Source: an uncultured Ruminococcus sp.
GTDB taxonomy: Bacteria > Bacillota > Clostridia > Oscillospirales > Acutalibacteraceae
Direction of reading: 5' to 3'
Assembly: GCA_902768825.1 (NCBI GenBank)
Contig: CACXMR010000003.1
Span: forward strand, 2,665 to 66,664
Length of the DNA: 64,000 bases
A program made the translations under genes and the position numbers. Positions 49,053 to 58,406 of this stretch are shown piece by piece (the first letter of the stretch is position 1; each line of letters opens with the position of its first letter). The notes beneath the pieces were generated by a model, which was not told the origin of the DNA, ran no database searches, and saw only the letters and a list, made by a program, of their open reading frames with translations.

Positions 49053-50432
49053 CTACGAGCTTCGGGCGACCTGTTCCTCATAGATGAACTCGGCTACCTG
49101 CTGCCGGAAATCGTTCCAGTTTTGAATGAGTATTACCGACGAGAACATTCCGTTAATATAGATGGGATGCTCTTCTGATGAGAAGTAGAATGTCGTGCTG
49201 ATGGAGTTGACGCTGGGCGCAGCCTCTGAAACTATGTTATAGGACAGATAGGTGGAAATATCCGAGGCAAGCGCAGTGATCTCCGATGTCTTGATGTTAG
49301 TAGTGATCATCGGCCCTATCTCATATATCACTGACAAAATAGTGGGAATGTCAGAACGCTTGAGCTGGTTGATGATAATACTGATGACCTCACGCTGGCG
49401 CTGGGTGCGTGTAAAGTCGTCGCCGCTGCAGATTCCGTCCTCGCCGCGGTTCCTGGCGTGCCACAGAGCCTGACGGCCATTGAGATGTACAGTTGCGTGA
49501 GTTTTTCCGTCATCGTCAGTGACAAAATTCAGATTGTTTTTGTTGATGGGCTTGTCCTCTTCCGGGACGGTGTTCATCCACACATAACGGAGATTTGTAC
49601 GGATGTCCTCCTTGTAATAGGGGTCAGCCTCAGAGTATTCCGGCTGATCGTTTATCCAGGTCTGCCAGTTGATATAGTCAACCTCCTCGGGAGTAAGCTC
49701 TACATCAATTCCGCCAATGGTGTTGATAATATACTTAAAGCTCGAAAAGTCAACTACTGCGTAACGGTCTATCTTTATGCCGTAATTCTTTTGTATGGTG
49801 CTGACGGTCAGACCTGCGCCTCCATAGGTGTAGGCGGCGTTGAGACGGTTTTCGCCATAACCCGGAATGTCAACAAAGGTGTCACGCATGAGGGAAAGCA
49901 TCTTGAGCTTTTTGTGCCTTGTGTCAATAGAAAAAATAACCATAGTGTCGGAGTTTCCGGCAGTGGTGGCGTTAGCTCTGGTATCCTCTCCAAAAAGCAT
50001 GATGTTGAGCACCATCGGGTCGTTGAGAAGCTCGCCGTCATAGGTGTCTATCTGGTCGGTGTCGGTCTTTCCCTTTGGGTTGCTGATTGTCGACTGTGAG
50101 CTTTTTCCGTCATCTACGGAGATCTCCTGATAATTGATCCTGTGGAAATATACATACATTATCAGGCAGCCGGTTCCTGCGATTATCAGCAGTGCTCCCA
50201 AAAGGGAAGCGACCACGTTGATGGCGACCCTGCGCTTGCGCAGCTTAGTGCGCATTGCCGATGCTTTTCTTTCTTTTTCAGGCAAAGCACCCTGCTGAGA
50301 CCTGCTTTTTTTGCGGCTATATGTGTTTGTGGAGACAGTGCCGGGGGCGTCTCCGTTTTTGACATAATACACTTCTGTAGTGCCTCGTGACTGTTTTCTG
50401 CGCTTATTGTATCCGTTGTTATCGGTTGACAT
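49053..50432 (-). CDS. LytR-CpsA-Psr (LCP) family protein
   Basis: 459 residues. A basic cytoplasmic tail is followed by one membrane helix (about 80-103) and an outer LCP domain: MLFGEDTRANATTAGNSDTM, LSLMRDTFVDIPGYGENRLNAAYTYGG in outline, and WHARNRGEDG with the conserved arginines that hold the lipid pyrophosphate. LCP enzymes attach teichoic acids or capsule to peptidoglycan, so it is a candidate last step for the 1.6-15 kb polymer. ATG 50432 has AAGGAGG upstream. Confidence 0.92.
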   Translation of the reverse strand: MSTDNNGYNKRRKQSRGTTEVYYVKNGDAPGTVSTNTYSRKKSRSQQGALPEKERKASAMRTKLRKRRVAINVVASLLGALLIIAGTGCLIMYVYFHRINYQEISVDDGKSSQSTISNPKGKTDTDQIDTYDGELLNDPMVLNIMLFGEDTRANATTAGNSDTMVIFSIDTRHKKLKMLSLMRDTFVDIPGYGENRLNAAYTYGGAGLTVSTIQKNYGIKIDRYAVVDFSSFKYIINTIGGIDVELTPEEVDYINWQTWINDQPEYSEADPYYKEDIRTNLRYVWMNTVPEEDKPINKNNLNFVTDDDGKTHATVHLNGRQALWHARNRGEDGICSGDDFTRTQRQREVISIIINQLKRSDIPTILSVIYEIGPMITTNIKTSEITALASDISTYLSYNIVSEAAPSVNSISTTFYFSSEEHPIYINGMFSSVILIQNWNDFRQQVAEFIYEEQVARSS

Positions 50433-50448
50433 ATTACAGCCTCCTTCC

Positions 50449-50468
50449 GGTCTGTGGGGTGACAGACC
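50449..50468 (-). promoter_or_regulatory. Hairpin in the LCP leader
   Basis: Perfect GGTCTGT/ACAGACC stem with a 6-nt loop, directly before the ribosome site of the LCP gene. It could affect translation or message stability. Confidence 0.4.
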
Positions 50469-50499
50469 TGCGGTCAGTGCGCATTTCAACGTATCAACT

Positions 50500-50528
50500 A
50501 TTATATATCAAAAATTGCAGTTTAGCAA
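50500..50528 (-). promoter_or_regulatory. Promoter of the LCP gene
   Basis: Minus strand TTGCTA (50523-50528), 17-bp spacer, TATAAT (50500-50505). Confidence 0.65.
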
Positions 50529-50605
50529 ATAGTTTTTTTAAAAAATGTCGTGTTCTATATTTTTTTATTTCCAGCAAGGCTAATATTGTTGATTATTCCG
50601 TGATA

Positions 50606-51199
50606 TCACAAAGCAATGTTCTGTTCGTCCAGCGACAAATAATAGGATGGCAAAAAATCCTCCATAAATACATCCAGCTCAGGCAGCTCCATTCCCTTGA
50701 GAGCTTCAAGGAGTCCTGCGCCGGCTCTCTCAAACTCAGTGTTGCCAAGCCTTTCCTCTTCGATGCACTTTATCAATGCCGAGAGCTTATCGGCTGCTTT
50801 GACAAGCTTCAGTGTGTAGGAATCGGTATCCTGAGGATTGAGCAGGCGCTCATATTCCTCCTTCATATAGTCGGGCAGGGTGCTGATAAGCTGATGGGCT
50901 GCCTCTGACTCGATGTCCTTGTAGGCGTTTCTCATGCTTTTGCTGGAATATTTGATAGGCGTCGGCAGGTCACCGGTGATTATTTCGGTGCAGTCGTGGA
51001 AAAGGGCGATAGTAGCGGCGTGTTCGGGGTCGATATGTCCGCCAAATCGCTTGTTATTTATTATTGCCAGGGCATGGGCAAGCATAGCTACAGTTAGGCT
51101 GTGCTCGCTGATATTTTCAAGTCTGGTATTGTTCATCAGTGACCAGCGGTTGATGTATTTCATCCTGGACATTATTGCAAAAAAATGATAGCTGCTCAT
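50606..51199 (-). CDS. HD-domain 5'-deoxynucleotidase (YfbR-like)
   Basis: 197 residues. HD-type metal ligands are visible in ISEHSLTVAMLAHAL (His) and ATIALFHDCTEIITGDLPTPIKY (HD). KAADKLSALIKCIEE holds the distal Asp. The layout is that of YfbR, which dephosphorylates deoxynucleoside monophosphates in the cytoplasm. GGGAGGG lies upstream of ATG 51199. Single gene. Confidence 0.87.
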   Translation of the reverse strand: MSSYHFFAIMSRMKYINRWSLMNNTRLENISEHSLTVAMLAHALAIINNKRFGGHIDPEHAATIALFHDCTEIITGDLPTPIKYSSKSMRNAYKDIESEAAHQLISTLPDYMKEEYERLLNPQDTDSYTLKLVKAADKLSALIKCIEEERLGNTEFERAGAGLLEALKGMELPELDVFMEDFLPSYYLSLDEQNIAL

Positions 51200-51230
51200 A
51201 GGGCACCCTCCCAAAAAACCTGATAGGAAT

Positions 51231-51259
51231 AAGATAACATATCACGTCTGATATTACAA
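51231..51259 (-). promoter_or_regulatory. Possible promoter of the yfbR-like gene
   Basis: Minus strand TTGTAA (51254-51259), 17-bp spacer, TATCTT (51231-51236). Confidence 0.45.
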
Positions 51260-51333
51260 TACCGAAAAATGACCTGACCTAAAAATTTACCATTGCGGCC
51301 CGAATAAAATAAAAAAAACTGGCTATATTACAG

Positions 51334-51362
51334 TAGATTTTTACCTTCCGATGTGATACAAT
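51334..51362 (+). promoter_or_regulatory. Possible promoter of the yfhO-like gene
   Basis: TAGATT (51334-51339), 17-bp spacer, TACAAT (51357-51362) with a TGA extended -10. Confidence 0.45.
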
Positions 51363-51473
51363 GAATAAGTATGCTGATATCTGTTCGGCGGCTTCTCTGT
51401 GATGACAGCCTGTGCAGCGACTGCCTCTGACTGTGATATCTCAGAATTTATTTCTCCGGGAGGAGGCTCATTA

Positions 51474-54257
51474 ATGACAAATGTAAGAACCTTGTCAGGG
51501 CGCAAGAAGAATTACTTTCTGCGGACCTTCCTTTGGGCACTCGGGATAGCTTTCCTGTGTTTTTTGCCCTGGATGATCTATAATGACGGTTATTTCTTCT
51601 TCTACGGCGACTATAACGTGCAGCAGATCCCCTTCCATCAGATGATACATGATTCTGTGCTGGATGGGAATATCGGCTGGAGCTATACCACCGACCTTGG
51701 CGCAAACATAATAGGCTCCTACAGCTTTTATATGTTCGGCAGCCCGTTTTTCTGGCTGATGCTGCCGTTCCCAAGTGCTGTTGTGCCCTACCTGATGGCG
51801 CCTATGCTCATGCTCAAATTTGCACTGGCGGCTCTTGGCGGTTATACCTTCCTGCGCCGTTATGTAAAAAATCAGAATTATGCTGTTTTTGGCGCAATGC
51901 TCTATGCCTTTTCTGGTTTTGGAATATATAATATCTTCTTTAACCATTTCCATGAGGCTATGGTCATTTTCCCCTTCATGCTTGCGGCAGTCGATGAATT
52001 TATCTATGAAAAAAGAAAGGGAGTCTTAGGGTTTGCCGTCTTTATCGCAAGCTTTATGAACTATTATTTCTTTGCAGGACAGGCTGTGTTCATCTTTATC
52101 TACTGGCTCGTAAGAATGTATACCGGCAGCTTCAAGATGACCTTTAAGGAGTTTCTCCGCTTTGCCATTGAGGTAGTGCTTGGCTTCTTTGCAAGCTCTG
52201 CCATTTTGTTCCCGTCCATCCTGGCGGTTTTGCAAAACTCAAGAGTAAACAGCTCCTTCAGCGGCTGGAGCTCTCTGGTCTATTCCAGCGAGCAGAGATA
52301 TGTACATATCTTTGAATCCTTCTTCTTCCCGCCGGATATGCCCGCATACGCCAACTTTACCCCTGAGTCAAACGCCAAGTGGGCGTCGGTGGCAGGCTGG
52401 CTTCCCCTTTACAGTATGGTGGGCGTCTTTGCCTTCTACAGCATCAAAAAGCACAGATGGCTCAGGGTCCTTATCCCTCTGCTGTTTGTGATAGCCTATG
52501 TGCCCATATTCAACAGTCTGTTCCAGCTCCTCAACTCGGCATACTATGCCCGCTGGTTCTATATGCTGACTCTTATGCTGGCGCTGGGCACAACCCTGGC
52601 TCTTGACGACGAAAAGACCGATTTCAAACTGGGACTCAGGATGACCTTTATCATCACGGCGGCGATAACCATTCTGATCGGATTCATGCCCTATTCGTCC
52701 ACATCCCCCAAGGGTGTCAAGACTATTGAATACGGACTTGAAAAGTATCCTGACCGTTTCTGGATCTGGGTAGCAATTGCTGTTGCCAGCCTGTGTGCAT
52801 TGGCGATAGTGCTCAATTTCCGCAGGAGGGAAAAGGCGTTTATCCGTGCTTCGGCTATTGTGCTCTCAGTGATCATAGTCGGCTATGCCAATGTGCTCAT
52901 CGGCACCGGTGTGCTGAATGCAAGCTATGATAAGGAATACATCGCCGGATATGTCATCGCCGGCAAGGACGCTTTCCCTGAGCTTGAGGATCTGCATGAG
53001 GTCCGCTCGGATTTCTACAAGGATATCGACAACATCGGTATGTATTGGCAGATTCCCACAATTCAGGCCTTCCAGAGTATTGTTCCTGGGTCGGTAATGG
53101 ACTATTACAAGTCCGTGGGTGTTGAAAGAACGGTTGGTTCCAGACCCAAAACCGATGTTTATGCCATCAGAAGCTTCCTGTCGGTCAAGTATCTCTTCGA
53201 CAATACCCTTGATACAATGGAGTTTGCCAAGGAGACGGGCTATACCATCATGCCCGGCTGGAAATTCAAGGAAGAAAGCAACGGATACAAGGTCTATGAA
53301 AACGAATATTTTATTCCCTATGGATTTACCTATGATACCTACGTTACAGACAAGGAGTATGAGGATTGCGAAGAGACCAACAGAAGCAAGCTCATGCTGA
53401 AATCCATTGTTCTTAGCGAGGAACAGGCTGAGAAATACAGCTTCCTGAAGCATGACGAAAAGCTGGGTGAATATACCTATTCTCAGAATGAATACTTCAA
53501 GGACTGCGAGGAGAGGAAAAAGCTCACCTGTTCATATGTGAACTTTGAGAATAACCAGTTTACCGCTGAAATCAAAACCGGTGACAGTCCGGAGCTTGTG
53601 GTATTCACAGTTCCCTTTGAGCCGGGCTGGAGCGCTGAGGTAAACGGTGAGCCGGCTGAGATCGAAAAGGTTGACGTGGGCTTCATGGCTGTTAAGGTTC
53701 CGGGCAACACCAACAGCAAGATTGTCTTCAGATATAAGACCCCCGGTCTTATGGTAGGACTCATTGCTTCAGGTGTGAGCATCCTGCTGTTTGCGCTTTA
53801 CATGATCTTCTGGAAGGTGCCAAAAAAGCGCAGAGACGGCACACTGACACTCATTGATGATATGGAAGGCAGAGAAAAGGCAAAGGACAGCAAGAAAAAT
53901 GACAATACTGCCGAATCCGCAGCAGGCGACCAGGCTGTGGTTACTGAGCCTGAGGTAAGTGCTGAGCAGATGCCGACTCTGGAAGATGAGGGTCTGGCTG
54001 GACTGTCGGAAGAAAACCAGGATCAGACTGTTCTTGATGAAACCGGATCTGAGACTGCTGAAGAAAGCGTCAGCAGGTCTGATGGAGACACTGATGATGT
54101 GATGTCACTTTTGGAGCTAACCGATAAGGATGAAGTCGGCGATGAAGCTGATGACAATCTCAAGGCAATGCTTCAGGATGCACCGGCAGCAAGCACTGAT
54201 AATTCCGCAGAAAAAAGCAAAAAGCCCTCAAAGGGCCCGAAATATCTCAGGAAATGA
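51474..54257 (+). CDS. YfhO family membrane protein with acidic C-terminal tail
   Basis: 927 residues. About twelve helices in the first 490 residues (opening FLRTFLWALGIAFLCFLPWMIYNDG; YGDYNVQQIPFHQMI is a family landmark), then an outer domain and one last helix (about 760-785). YfhO proteins belong to the GT-C-like group; in Gram-positives they add sugars to lipoteichoic acid or other surface glycans. The last ~130 residues (after KKRRDGTLTLIDD) are strongly acidic and disordered, which is not usual for the family. ATG 51474 has GGGAGGAGG upstream. Confidence 0.87.
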   Translation: MTNVRTLSGRKKNYFLRTFLWALGIAFLCFLPWMIYNDGYFFFYGDYNVQQIPFHQMIHDSVLDGNIGWSYTTDLGANIIGSYSFYMFGSPFFWLMLPFPSAVVPYLMAPMLMLKFALAALGGYTFLRRYVKNQNYAVFGAMLYAFSGFGIYNIFFNHFHEAMVIFPFMLAAVDEFIYEKRKGVLGFAVFIASFMNYYFFAGQAVFIFIYWLVRMYTGSFKMTFKEFLRFAIEVVLGFFASSAILFPSILAVLQNSRVNSSFSGWSSLVYSSEQRYVHIFESFFFPPDMPAYANFTPESNAKWASVAGWLPLYSMVGVFAFYSIKKHRWLRVLIPLLFVIAYVPIFNSLFQLLNSAYYARWFYMLTLMLALGTTLALDDEKTDFKLGLRMTFIITAAITILIGFMPYSSTSPKGVKTIEYGLEKYPDRFWIWVAIAVASLCALAIVLNFRRREKAFIRASAIVLSVIIVGYANVLIGTGVLNASYDKEYIAGYVIAGKDAFPELEDLHEVRSDFYKDIDNIGMYWQIPTIQAFQSIVPGSVMDYYKSVGVERTVGSRPKTDVYAIRSFLSVKYLFDNTLDTMEFAKETGYTIMPGWKFKEESNGYKVYENEYFIPYGFTYDTYVTDKEYEDCEETNRSKLMLKSIVLSEEQAEKYSFLKHDEKLGEYTYSQNEYFKDCEERKKLTCSYVNFENNQFTAEIKTGDSPELVVFTVPFEPGWSAEVNGEPAEIEKVDVGFMAVKVPGNTNSKIVFRYKTPGLMVGLIASGVSILLFALYMIFWKVPKKRRDGTLTLIDDMEGREKAKDSKKNDNTAESAAGDQAVVTEPEVSAEQMPTLEDEGLAGLSEENQDQTVLDETGSETAEESVSRSDGDTDDVMSLLELTDKDEVGDEADDNLKAMLQDAPAASTDNSAEKSKKPSKGPKYLRK

Positions 54258-54279
54258 TAATCAATTAATTACAGCGTTC

Positions 54280-54490
54280 GCAGCAGGTCAGGGGCTTATG
54301 CGAAAAAGCCCCCCCTGACAACCCCGAAAACGCTGTTCGCGGTGACAGATAGACGAACCATGACTGCATGCTCGCAGTTGGTAGTCAACCCAAGAACGAC
54401 AACACAAAAGTTTTAGTCAAGCTTTTTCAAAAGCTTGCAGGGTGCAGGGACGGCGTCCCTGCTAAGGGGTTTGGGGAGCGAAGCTCACCA
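54280..54490. repeat. Intergenic modular hairpin repeat, locus 9 (most complete copy)
   Basis: In order: the GTCAGGGG/CCCCTGAC hairpin with CCCCGAAAACGCTGTTCGC (54287-54340), GACAGATAGACGAACCATGAC, GTTGGTAGTCAACCC, AACACAAAAGTTTTAGTCAAG, AAGCTTTTTCAAAAGCTT, GCAGGGA-CGGCG-TCCCTGC (54444-54462) and GAGC-GAA-GCTC (54476-54486). The terminator at 54506 follows. This 309-bp gap holds nothing else. It is largely the reverse complement of locus 7. Confidence 0.8.
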
Positions 54491-54505
54491 ATTGATAAGA
54501 AAAAC

Positions 54506-54539
54506 AGCCTGATTCCGTGAGGAATCAGGCTAAATTTTT
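54506..54539. terminator. Terminator with shared GCCTGATTCC stem (copy 3)
   Basis: AGCCTGATTCC/GGAATCAGGCT with GTGA loop, tail AAATTTTTG on plus and TTTTT on minus. Lies between the convergent yfhO-like and GH3 genes. Confidence 0.8.
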
Positions 54540-54566
54540 GGATTTGAATAAATCAGCCGCTGGTTG

Positions 54567-55892
54567 TTACATCATGCCGCGGGCGTATTTCCATGCGATT
54601 ATCCTGAATGCGGCTCTGTTTATCATGTCTTCGGTGATCTTGCCGCTCTCAATCGCAGCTTTGATGGATGAAATCGAGCTCTCTATCATGCTGCTGTTGA
54701 TTATCAACAGGTCATTGCCCGCAATCACTGCCGCAACTACAGGAGTCTCCTCGCCTTTGTAATTGGATATCGCTCCCATTGACAGGTCGTCTGTTATGAT
54801 CAGACCTGTAAAGCCCATGTCCTTTCGCAGCAGTTTGTGCACGTCGGGGGAGAGGGATGCAGGATTGTTTTCGTCAATGCAGTTGACCGTGTTGTGGCTT
54901 ACCATTACAAGATGAGCCCCTGCCTTTATTCCTGCCTCAAAGGGTATGAGATCGTTCTTTTTCAGGTCATCTATCGTCCTTGAATCTACCGATGAACCCG
55001 TGTGGGTGTCAGAGTTGCTGCCATAACCGGGGAAGTGCTTGAGGGTCACTGAGACCCCTCTTTTCTGGCTCAGCTCGGTTACTATCCTGACGTAGTCAGC
55101 AGTGGTCTTTGCGTCCTCGCCAAGTGAACGGGAATACATGAAATCGCTTTTGTTTGTTGAAATATCGCAGACAGGCGCAAGGTTTACGTCGATACCAAGC
55201 TCATGCAGCAATGTGGCTTTTTCGTCTGCGTCTGACTGGATGTATGCCATGCCACCGCTTTTATATAATTCTCTGGGAGATTTAAACTCATGGGGAGTAA
55301 GCTCTTTGTTTGAGCTGATCCTGGAAACCGTTCCGCCCTCCTCGTCAACGGCAATGCACAGAGGCACCTTCTGGGAAATAGCCAGTGAGGATATCTTTGA
55401 GATCACCTGTTCCTTAGTAAGGTATGAAAAATCCTTTGCAAATAGCACATAGCCGCCAAGATGGTTTTCTCTTGCTATCTCGATCTCGTCCTCATAGGGC
55501 AAACCGGCAATGAGCATCTGTCCGATTTTTTCATCAAGTGTCATAGATGAAAGATAACGGTAGGCATCCTCGTAGTATGCAGAGAAAATTCCGTTATCAC
55601 AATACTCCGCAGGCACATTGTACATGGGATCTATGGAAGTCTGAGAAACTACTGAGGATTGTGTATCTGAGGCATCAGAGGATGGCCCTTCACTAATTAC
55701 AGAAACGCTGCTGGGGTGCCAGACGGAGCTTTCCGATTTTGACACCTCGGAAACAGATGTCGTATCTGAGGTCTTGGCAGTGATGTCCTTAACATTCTTT
55801 TGCTGGGTTTTGCAGGCGCCCGATGACAGCAATGCGGCTATCAGTGCGAACAAGGCAATGGCTTTTTTCATTCTGTTATGGTTGATGCTCAT
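54567..55892 (-). CDS. Glycoside hydrolase family 3 lipoprotein (NagZ-like)
   Basis: 441 residues. Lipoprotein signal ending SSGAC near residue 27, a Ser/Thr-rich linker (~30-90), then a GH3 N-terminal barrel: GQMLIAGLPYEDE, CIAVDEEGGTVSRISS, LKHFPGYGSNSDTHTGSS and LIITDDLSMGAISNY, where the TDDL Asp is the nucleophile. The KHFPGYG-DTH loop is that of beta-N-acetylglucosaminidases such as NagZ. It probably trims cell-wall glycans outside the membrane. ATG 55892 has GGAGAAT upstream; ATG 55871 is an alternative. Downstream partner of the PHP gene, 20 bp apart. Confidence 0.9.
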   Translation of the reverse strand: MSINHNRMKKAIALFALIAALLSSGACKTQQKNVKDITAKTSDTTSVSEVSKSESSVWHPSSVSVISEGPSSDASDTQSSVVSQTSIDPMYNVPAEYCDNGIFSAYYEDAYRYLSSMTLDEKIGQMLIAGLPYEDEIEIARENHLGGYVLFAKDFSYLTKEQVISKISSLAISQKVPLCIAVDEEGGTVSRISSNKELTPHEFKSPRELYKSGGMAYIQSDADEKATLLHELGIDVNLAPVCDISTNKSDFMYSRSLGEDAKTTADYVRIVTELSQKRGVSVTLKHFPGYGSNSDTHTGSSVDSRTIDDLKKNDLIPFEAGIKAGAHLVMVSHNTVNCIDENNPASLSPDVHKLLRKDMGFTGLIITDDLSMGAISNYKGEETPVVAAVIAGNDLLIINSSMIESSISSIKAAIESGKITEDMINRAAFRIIAWKYARGMM

Positions 55893-55912
55893 GGTCTATT
55901 CTCCTCGATAGT

Positions 55913-56692
55913 TTAGTAAAAAAGTGAATCAGTCAGTTTTAGTCCAAGCTGAAGGGCGGATTCCCTTGCGCTCTCAACACTGTTGTCATAGAGCTGTTCG
56001 GGAGTATGACAGTCAGAGCCTACTATGACCTGAATATCGGTTTTTGCTACCTTATTCCAAAAAAAGGGGTGAGGGTAAGGGTGTCTCAGACCGTCAGGAT
56101 AGAGATGCTTTTCTCTGCGATAACCGTTTGCGTTATATTCCAGTATGACATGGTTTTTTGACGCACATTCTATTATCATAGAGCAGGCGGCTTCCGTGTT
56201 TTCGTCAATGGGAAGGTCATTGATAAACAGCAGATCAGGATGGGCGACAAATCTGAAAAGCCCCGTCTCCAAGCCTTTGCATATATTCTCCGCATAGTCC
56301 ATGACATCATCGGTGGATTCTGCGAAGAAGATGTTTTTAAGCTCACCGCTCCGGGAGTGATAGATATGCTCCCCCAGAGCAAGATAATCAAGCCCCTTTT
56401 CCTCAAGAAGCTGCCTGTAATAGTCTGTATATTCCGGGTGATATTCTATTTCAAGGCCCTTAAAAAGCCTGATGCTGCTTTGGTACTTATTATTTAGTGA
56501 GTCTATAGTGTCAAGATAGTCCTGCAGCTCACTATAATCCATCCTGTAGCCGAAATCCTGATCCGGAAAGGGTGCGTGATCAGAAAAGCCTAACTGACTC
56601 AGCCCTGACCTGACAGCAGAAAGCACATAATCTTCCTCTGTCCCGAAGGCATGCTTGCACCTGTATGTGTGGGTGTGGAAATTGCTGAGCAA
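55913..56692 (-). CDS. PHP-domain phosphatase (histidinol-phosphatase HisJ family)
   Basis: 259 residues. NFHTHTYRCKHA is the first metal motif; LGFSDHAPFP, LGEHIYHS, VAHPDLLF and VGSDCHTPEQL follow, as in HisK/HisJ-type PHP phosphatases. The likely start is TTG 56692, 6 nt after GGAGGT; a longer frame from 56731 covers the ribosome site itself. No other histidine genes are near, so the substrate is uncertain. First gene of a two-gene operon with the GH3 lipoprotein. Confidence 0.85.
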   Translation of the reverse strand: MLSNFHTHTYRCKHAFGTEEDYVLSAVRSGLSQLGFSDHAPFPDQDFGYRMDYSELQDYLDTIDSLNNKYQSSIRLFKGLEIEYHPEYTDYYRQLLEEKGLDYLALGEHIYHSRSGELKNIFFAESTDDVMDYAENICKGLETGLFRFVAHPDLLFINDLPIDENTEAACSMIIECASKNHVILEYNANGYRREKHLYPDGLRHPYPHPFFWNKVAKTDIQVIVGSDCHTPEQLYDNSVESARESALQLGLKLTDSLFY

Positions 56693-56721
56693 AATAACAC
56701 CTCCAGAAAATCTATAACAAC

Positions 56722-56750
56722 ATTTTACCACATAATGCGCCGTAATACAA
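56722..56750 (-). promoter_or_regulatory. Promoter of the PHP-GH3 operon
   Basis: Minus strand TTGTAT (56745-56750), 17-bp spacer, TAAAAT (56722-56727) with TGG extended -10. The expected start of transcription lies about 20 nt before the TTG codon, which supports the short gene start. Confidence 0.6.
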
Positions 56751-56799
56751 GATACACTATTGTTCGATAAAACGTATAATGTTTTTATAGCCTGCCGCT

Positions 56800-56945
56800 T
56801 CCCATTTCGCGTTGATAGTCACTTCGATGCGACAGTTCAGTATCCGTGAGAAGATAGTATCAGCCGCGAGGGTGCAGCAACAAGTCAGGTTTTCCGGCAA
56901 CGCAAACTCGGGAGCGCAGGCTCTGCGCCATAAAAGTCCCCCTGA
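56800..56945. repeat. Intergenic modular hairpin repeat, locus 10
   Basis: ATAGTATCAGCCGCGAGGGTGCAG (56856-56879), GGGAGC-GCAG-GCT-CTGC-GCC (56910-56929), AAAAGTCCCCCTGACC (56932-56947). Same order as in locus 3. It lies between divergent operons, unlike most copies. Confidence 0.7.
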
Positions 56946-56954
56946 CCGCCGGTA

Positions 56955-56983
56955 TTTACAAGCATAAAAAAATGTGCTATAAC
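56955..56983 (+). promoter_or_regulatory. Extended -10 promoter of coaBC
   Basis: TTTACA (56955-56960), 17-bp spacer, TATAAC (56978-56983) with TGC before it. It starts 8 bp after the repeat module. Confidence 0.6.
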
Positions 56984-57018
56984 TATATAATGTAAAGAGA
57001 AATCAGGGAGGGATCACT

Positions 57019-58215
57019 GTGTTGAAGGGAAAAACTATCGTTGTCGGCGTGACCGGAGGAATAGCCGCATATAAGTCCGCCCAGTTGGTGTCTGAGCTTG
57101 TCAAGCAGGGCTGTGATGTAAATGTTGTAATGACAAAAAATGCTTTGAATTTTATCAACCCCATAACCTTTGAGACTCTGACGGGTCACAAATGTCTGAC
57201 TGATACCTTTGACAGGAATTTTCAGTATAATGTAGAGCACGTCGAGCTGTCACAGCGAGCGGATGCCTTTATCATAGCTCCGGCGACGGCAAACATTATC
57301 GGCAAGGCGGCAAACGGTATCGCTGACGATATGCTCAGCACCATGCTTCTGGCCGCAAACTGTCCGTTGGTGATAGCCCCGGCAATGAATACATATATGT
57401 ACGAAAACAGCATCGTTCAGGAGAATCTGATGAAGCTGAAAAGGCATGGCTTTATAATAGTAGAGCCTGCGGTGGGCAGACTTGCCTGCAGGGACGTGGG
57501 CAAGGGCAAGCTGCCGGACATCCCGGTGCTTGTTGACAGCCTGCGCAGTGTGTTTGACAGGAAAGAGGACCTGAAGGGAATAAGGCTTCTGGTGAGTGCC
57601 GGACCTACAATTGAGGCGATTGATCCGGTGAGATATATTACCAACCATTCATCCGGCAAAATGGGCTATGCAATAGCTCAGGCAGCCGCCGAACGTGGAG
57701 CGCAGGTGTGCCTTGTGAGCGGTCAGGTGGCTCTTGATGTGCCGGATGGGGTAGAGAGAGTGAGCATCCGTTCTGCTGAAGATATGTTCAACGCTGTTTC
57801 TGAGAGACTGCCCGACACCGATGTGCTTATTATGGCGGCGGCTGTAGCTGATTATACACCGGTGCAGTGTGCCGACCAGAAGATCAAGAAAAAAGACGGA
57901 GACATGACCATAGAGCTGAAAAGGACAAGGGATATATTGAAATATGCCGGAGAGAATAAAAGAGAGGGGCAGATTATCTGCGGCTTCTCAATGGAAACTG
58001 AGAACCTTCTCGATAACTCCCGCAAAAAGCTGATCTCAAAAAACTGTGACATAATCGCTGCCAACAGCATCAGCGAAAAAGGCGCAGGCTTCAGAGAGGA
58101 CACCAATCGTATCACTGTTATAACAAGGGATGGCATAAAGGAGCTTCCCATGATGTCAAAGCTTGAGGCTGCGGATGCTCTGCTGGATGAGATATCCGCC
58201 ATGCTGGGAGAATGA
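57019..58215 (+). CDS. coaBC: Phosphopantothenoylcysteine decarboxylase/phosphopantothenate-cysteine ligase
   Basis: 398 residues, the usual CoaBC length. CoaC part (1-~185): VGVTGGIAAYKSAQLVSEL, PATANIIGKAANGIADD, PAMNTYMYENSIVQENL and GRLACRDVGKGKLPD with the catalytic Cys. CoaB part (~190-398): LVSAGPTIEAIDPVRYITNHSSGKMG, AAAVADYTP and KIKKKDGDM. It makes 4'-phosphopantetheine for CoA, also the source of the ACP prosthetic group. Start GTG 57019 with AGGGAGGG upstream. Confidence 0.95.
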   Translation: MLKGKTIVVGVTGGIAAYKSAQLVSELVKQGCDVNVVMTKNALNFINPITFETLTGHKCLTDTFDRNFQYNVEHVELSQRADAFIIAPATANIIGKAANGIADDMLSTMLLAANCPLVIAPAMNTYMYENSIVQENLMKLKRHGFIIVEPAVGRLACRDVGKGKLPDIPVLVDSLRSVFDRKEDLKGIRLLVSAGPTIEAIDPVRYITNHSSGKMGYAIAQAAAERGAQVCLVSGQVALDVPDGVERVSIRSAEDMFNAVSERLPDTDVLIMAAAVADYTPVQCADQKIKKKDGDMTIELKRTRDILKYAGENKREGQIICGFSMETENLLDNSRKKLISKNCDIIAANSISEKGAGFREDTNRITVITRDGIKELPMMSKLEAADALLDEISAMLGE

Positions 58216-58406
58216 CAGTGCCTGAAAATGTGGATGTATGGACAGTTTTCTTGAAGGTCGTTAAGGTTAGGGGGATAATCTTAAAAAAGATTAAGGATAA
58301 ATTAATACATTGTTATCACATAAATATGAATAATGGTATATAATAAGATCATCAAAGGAAAACAAATAACTAATCAATAATACATCTATAATCGGAGGTA
58401 CTTATC

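Noticed and set aside
58310..58344. TTGTTA and TATAAT as the htrA promoter
   Set aside because: The spacer of 23 bp is too long; only the -10-like box is acceptable.
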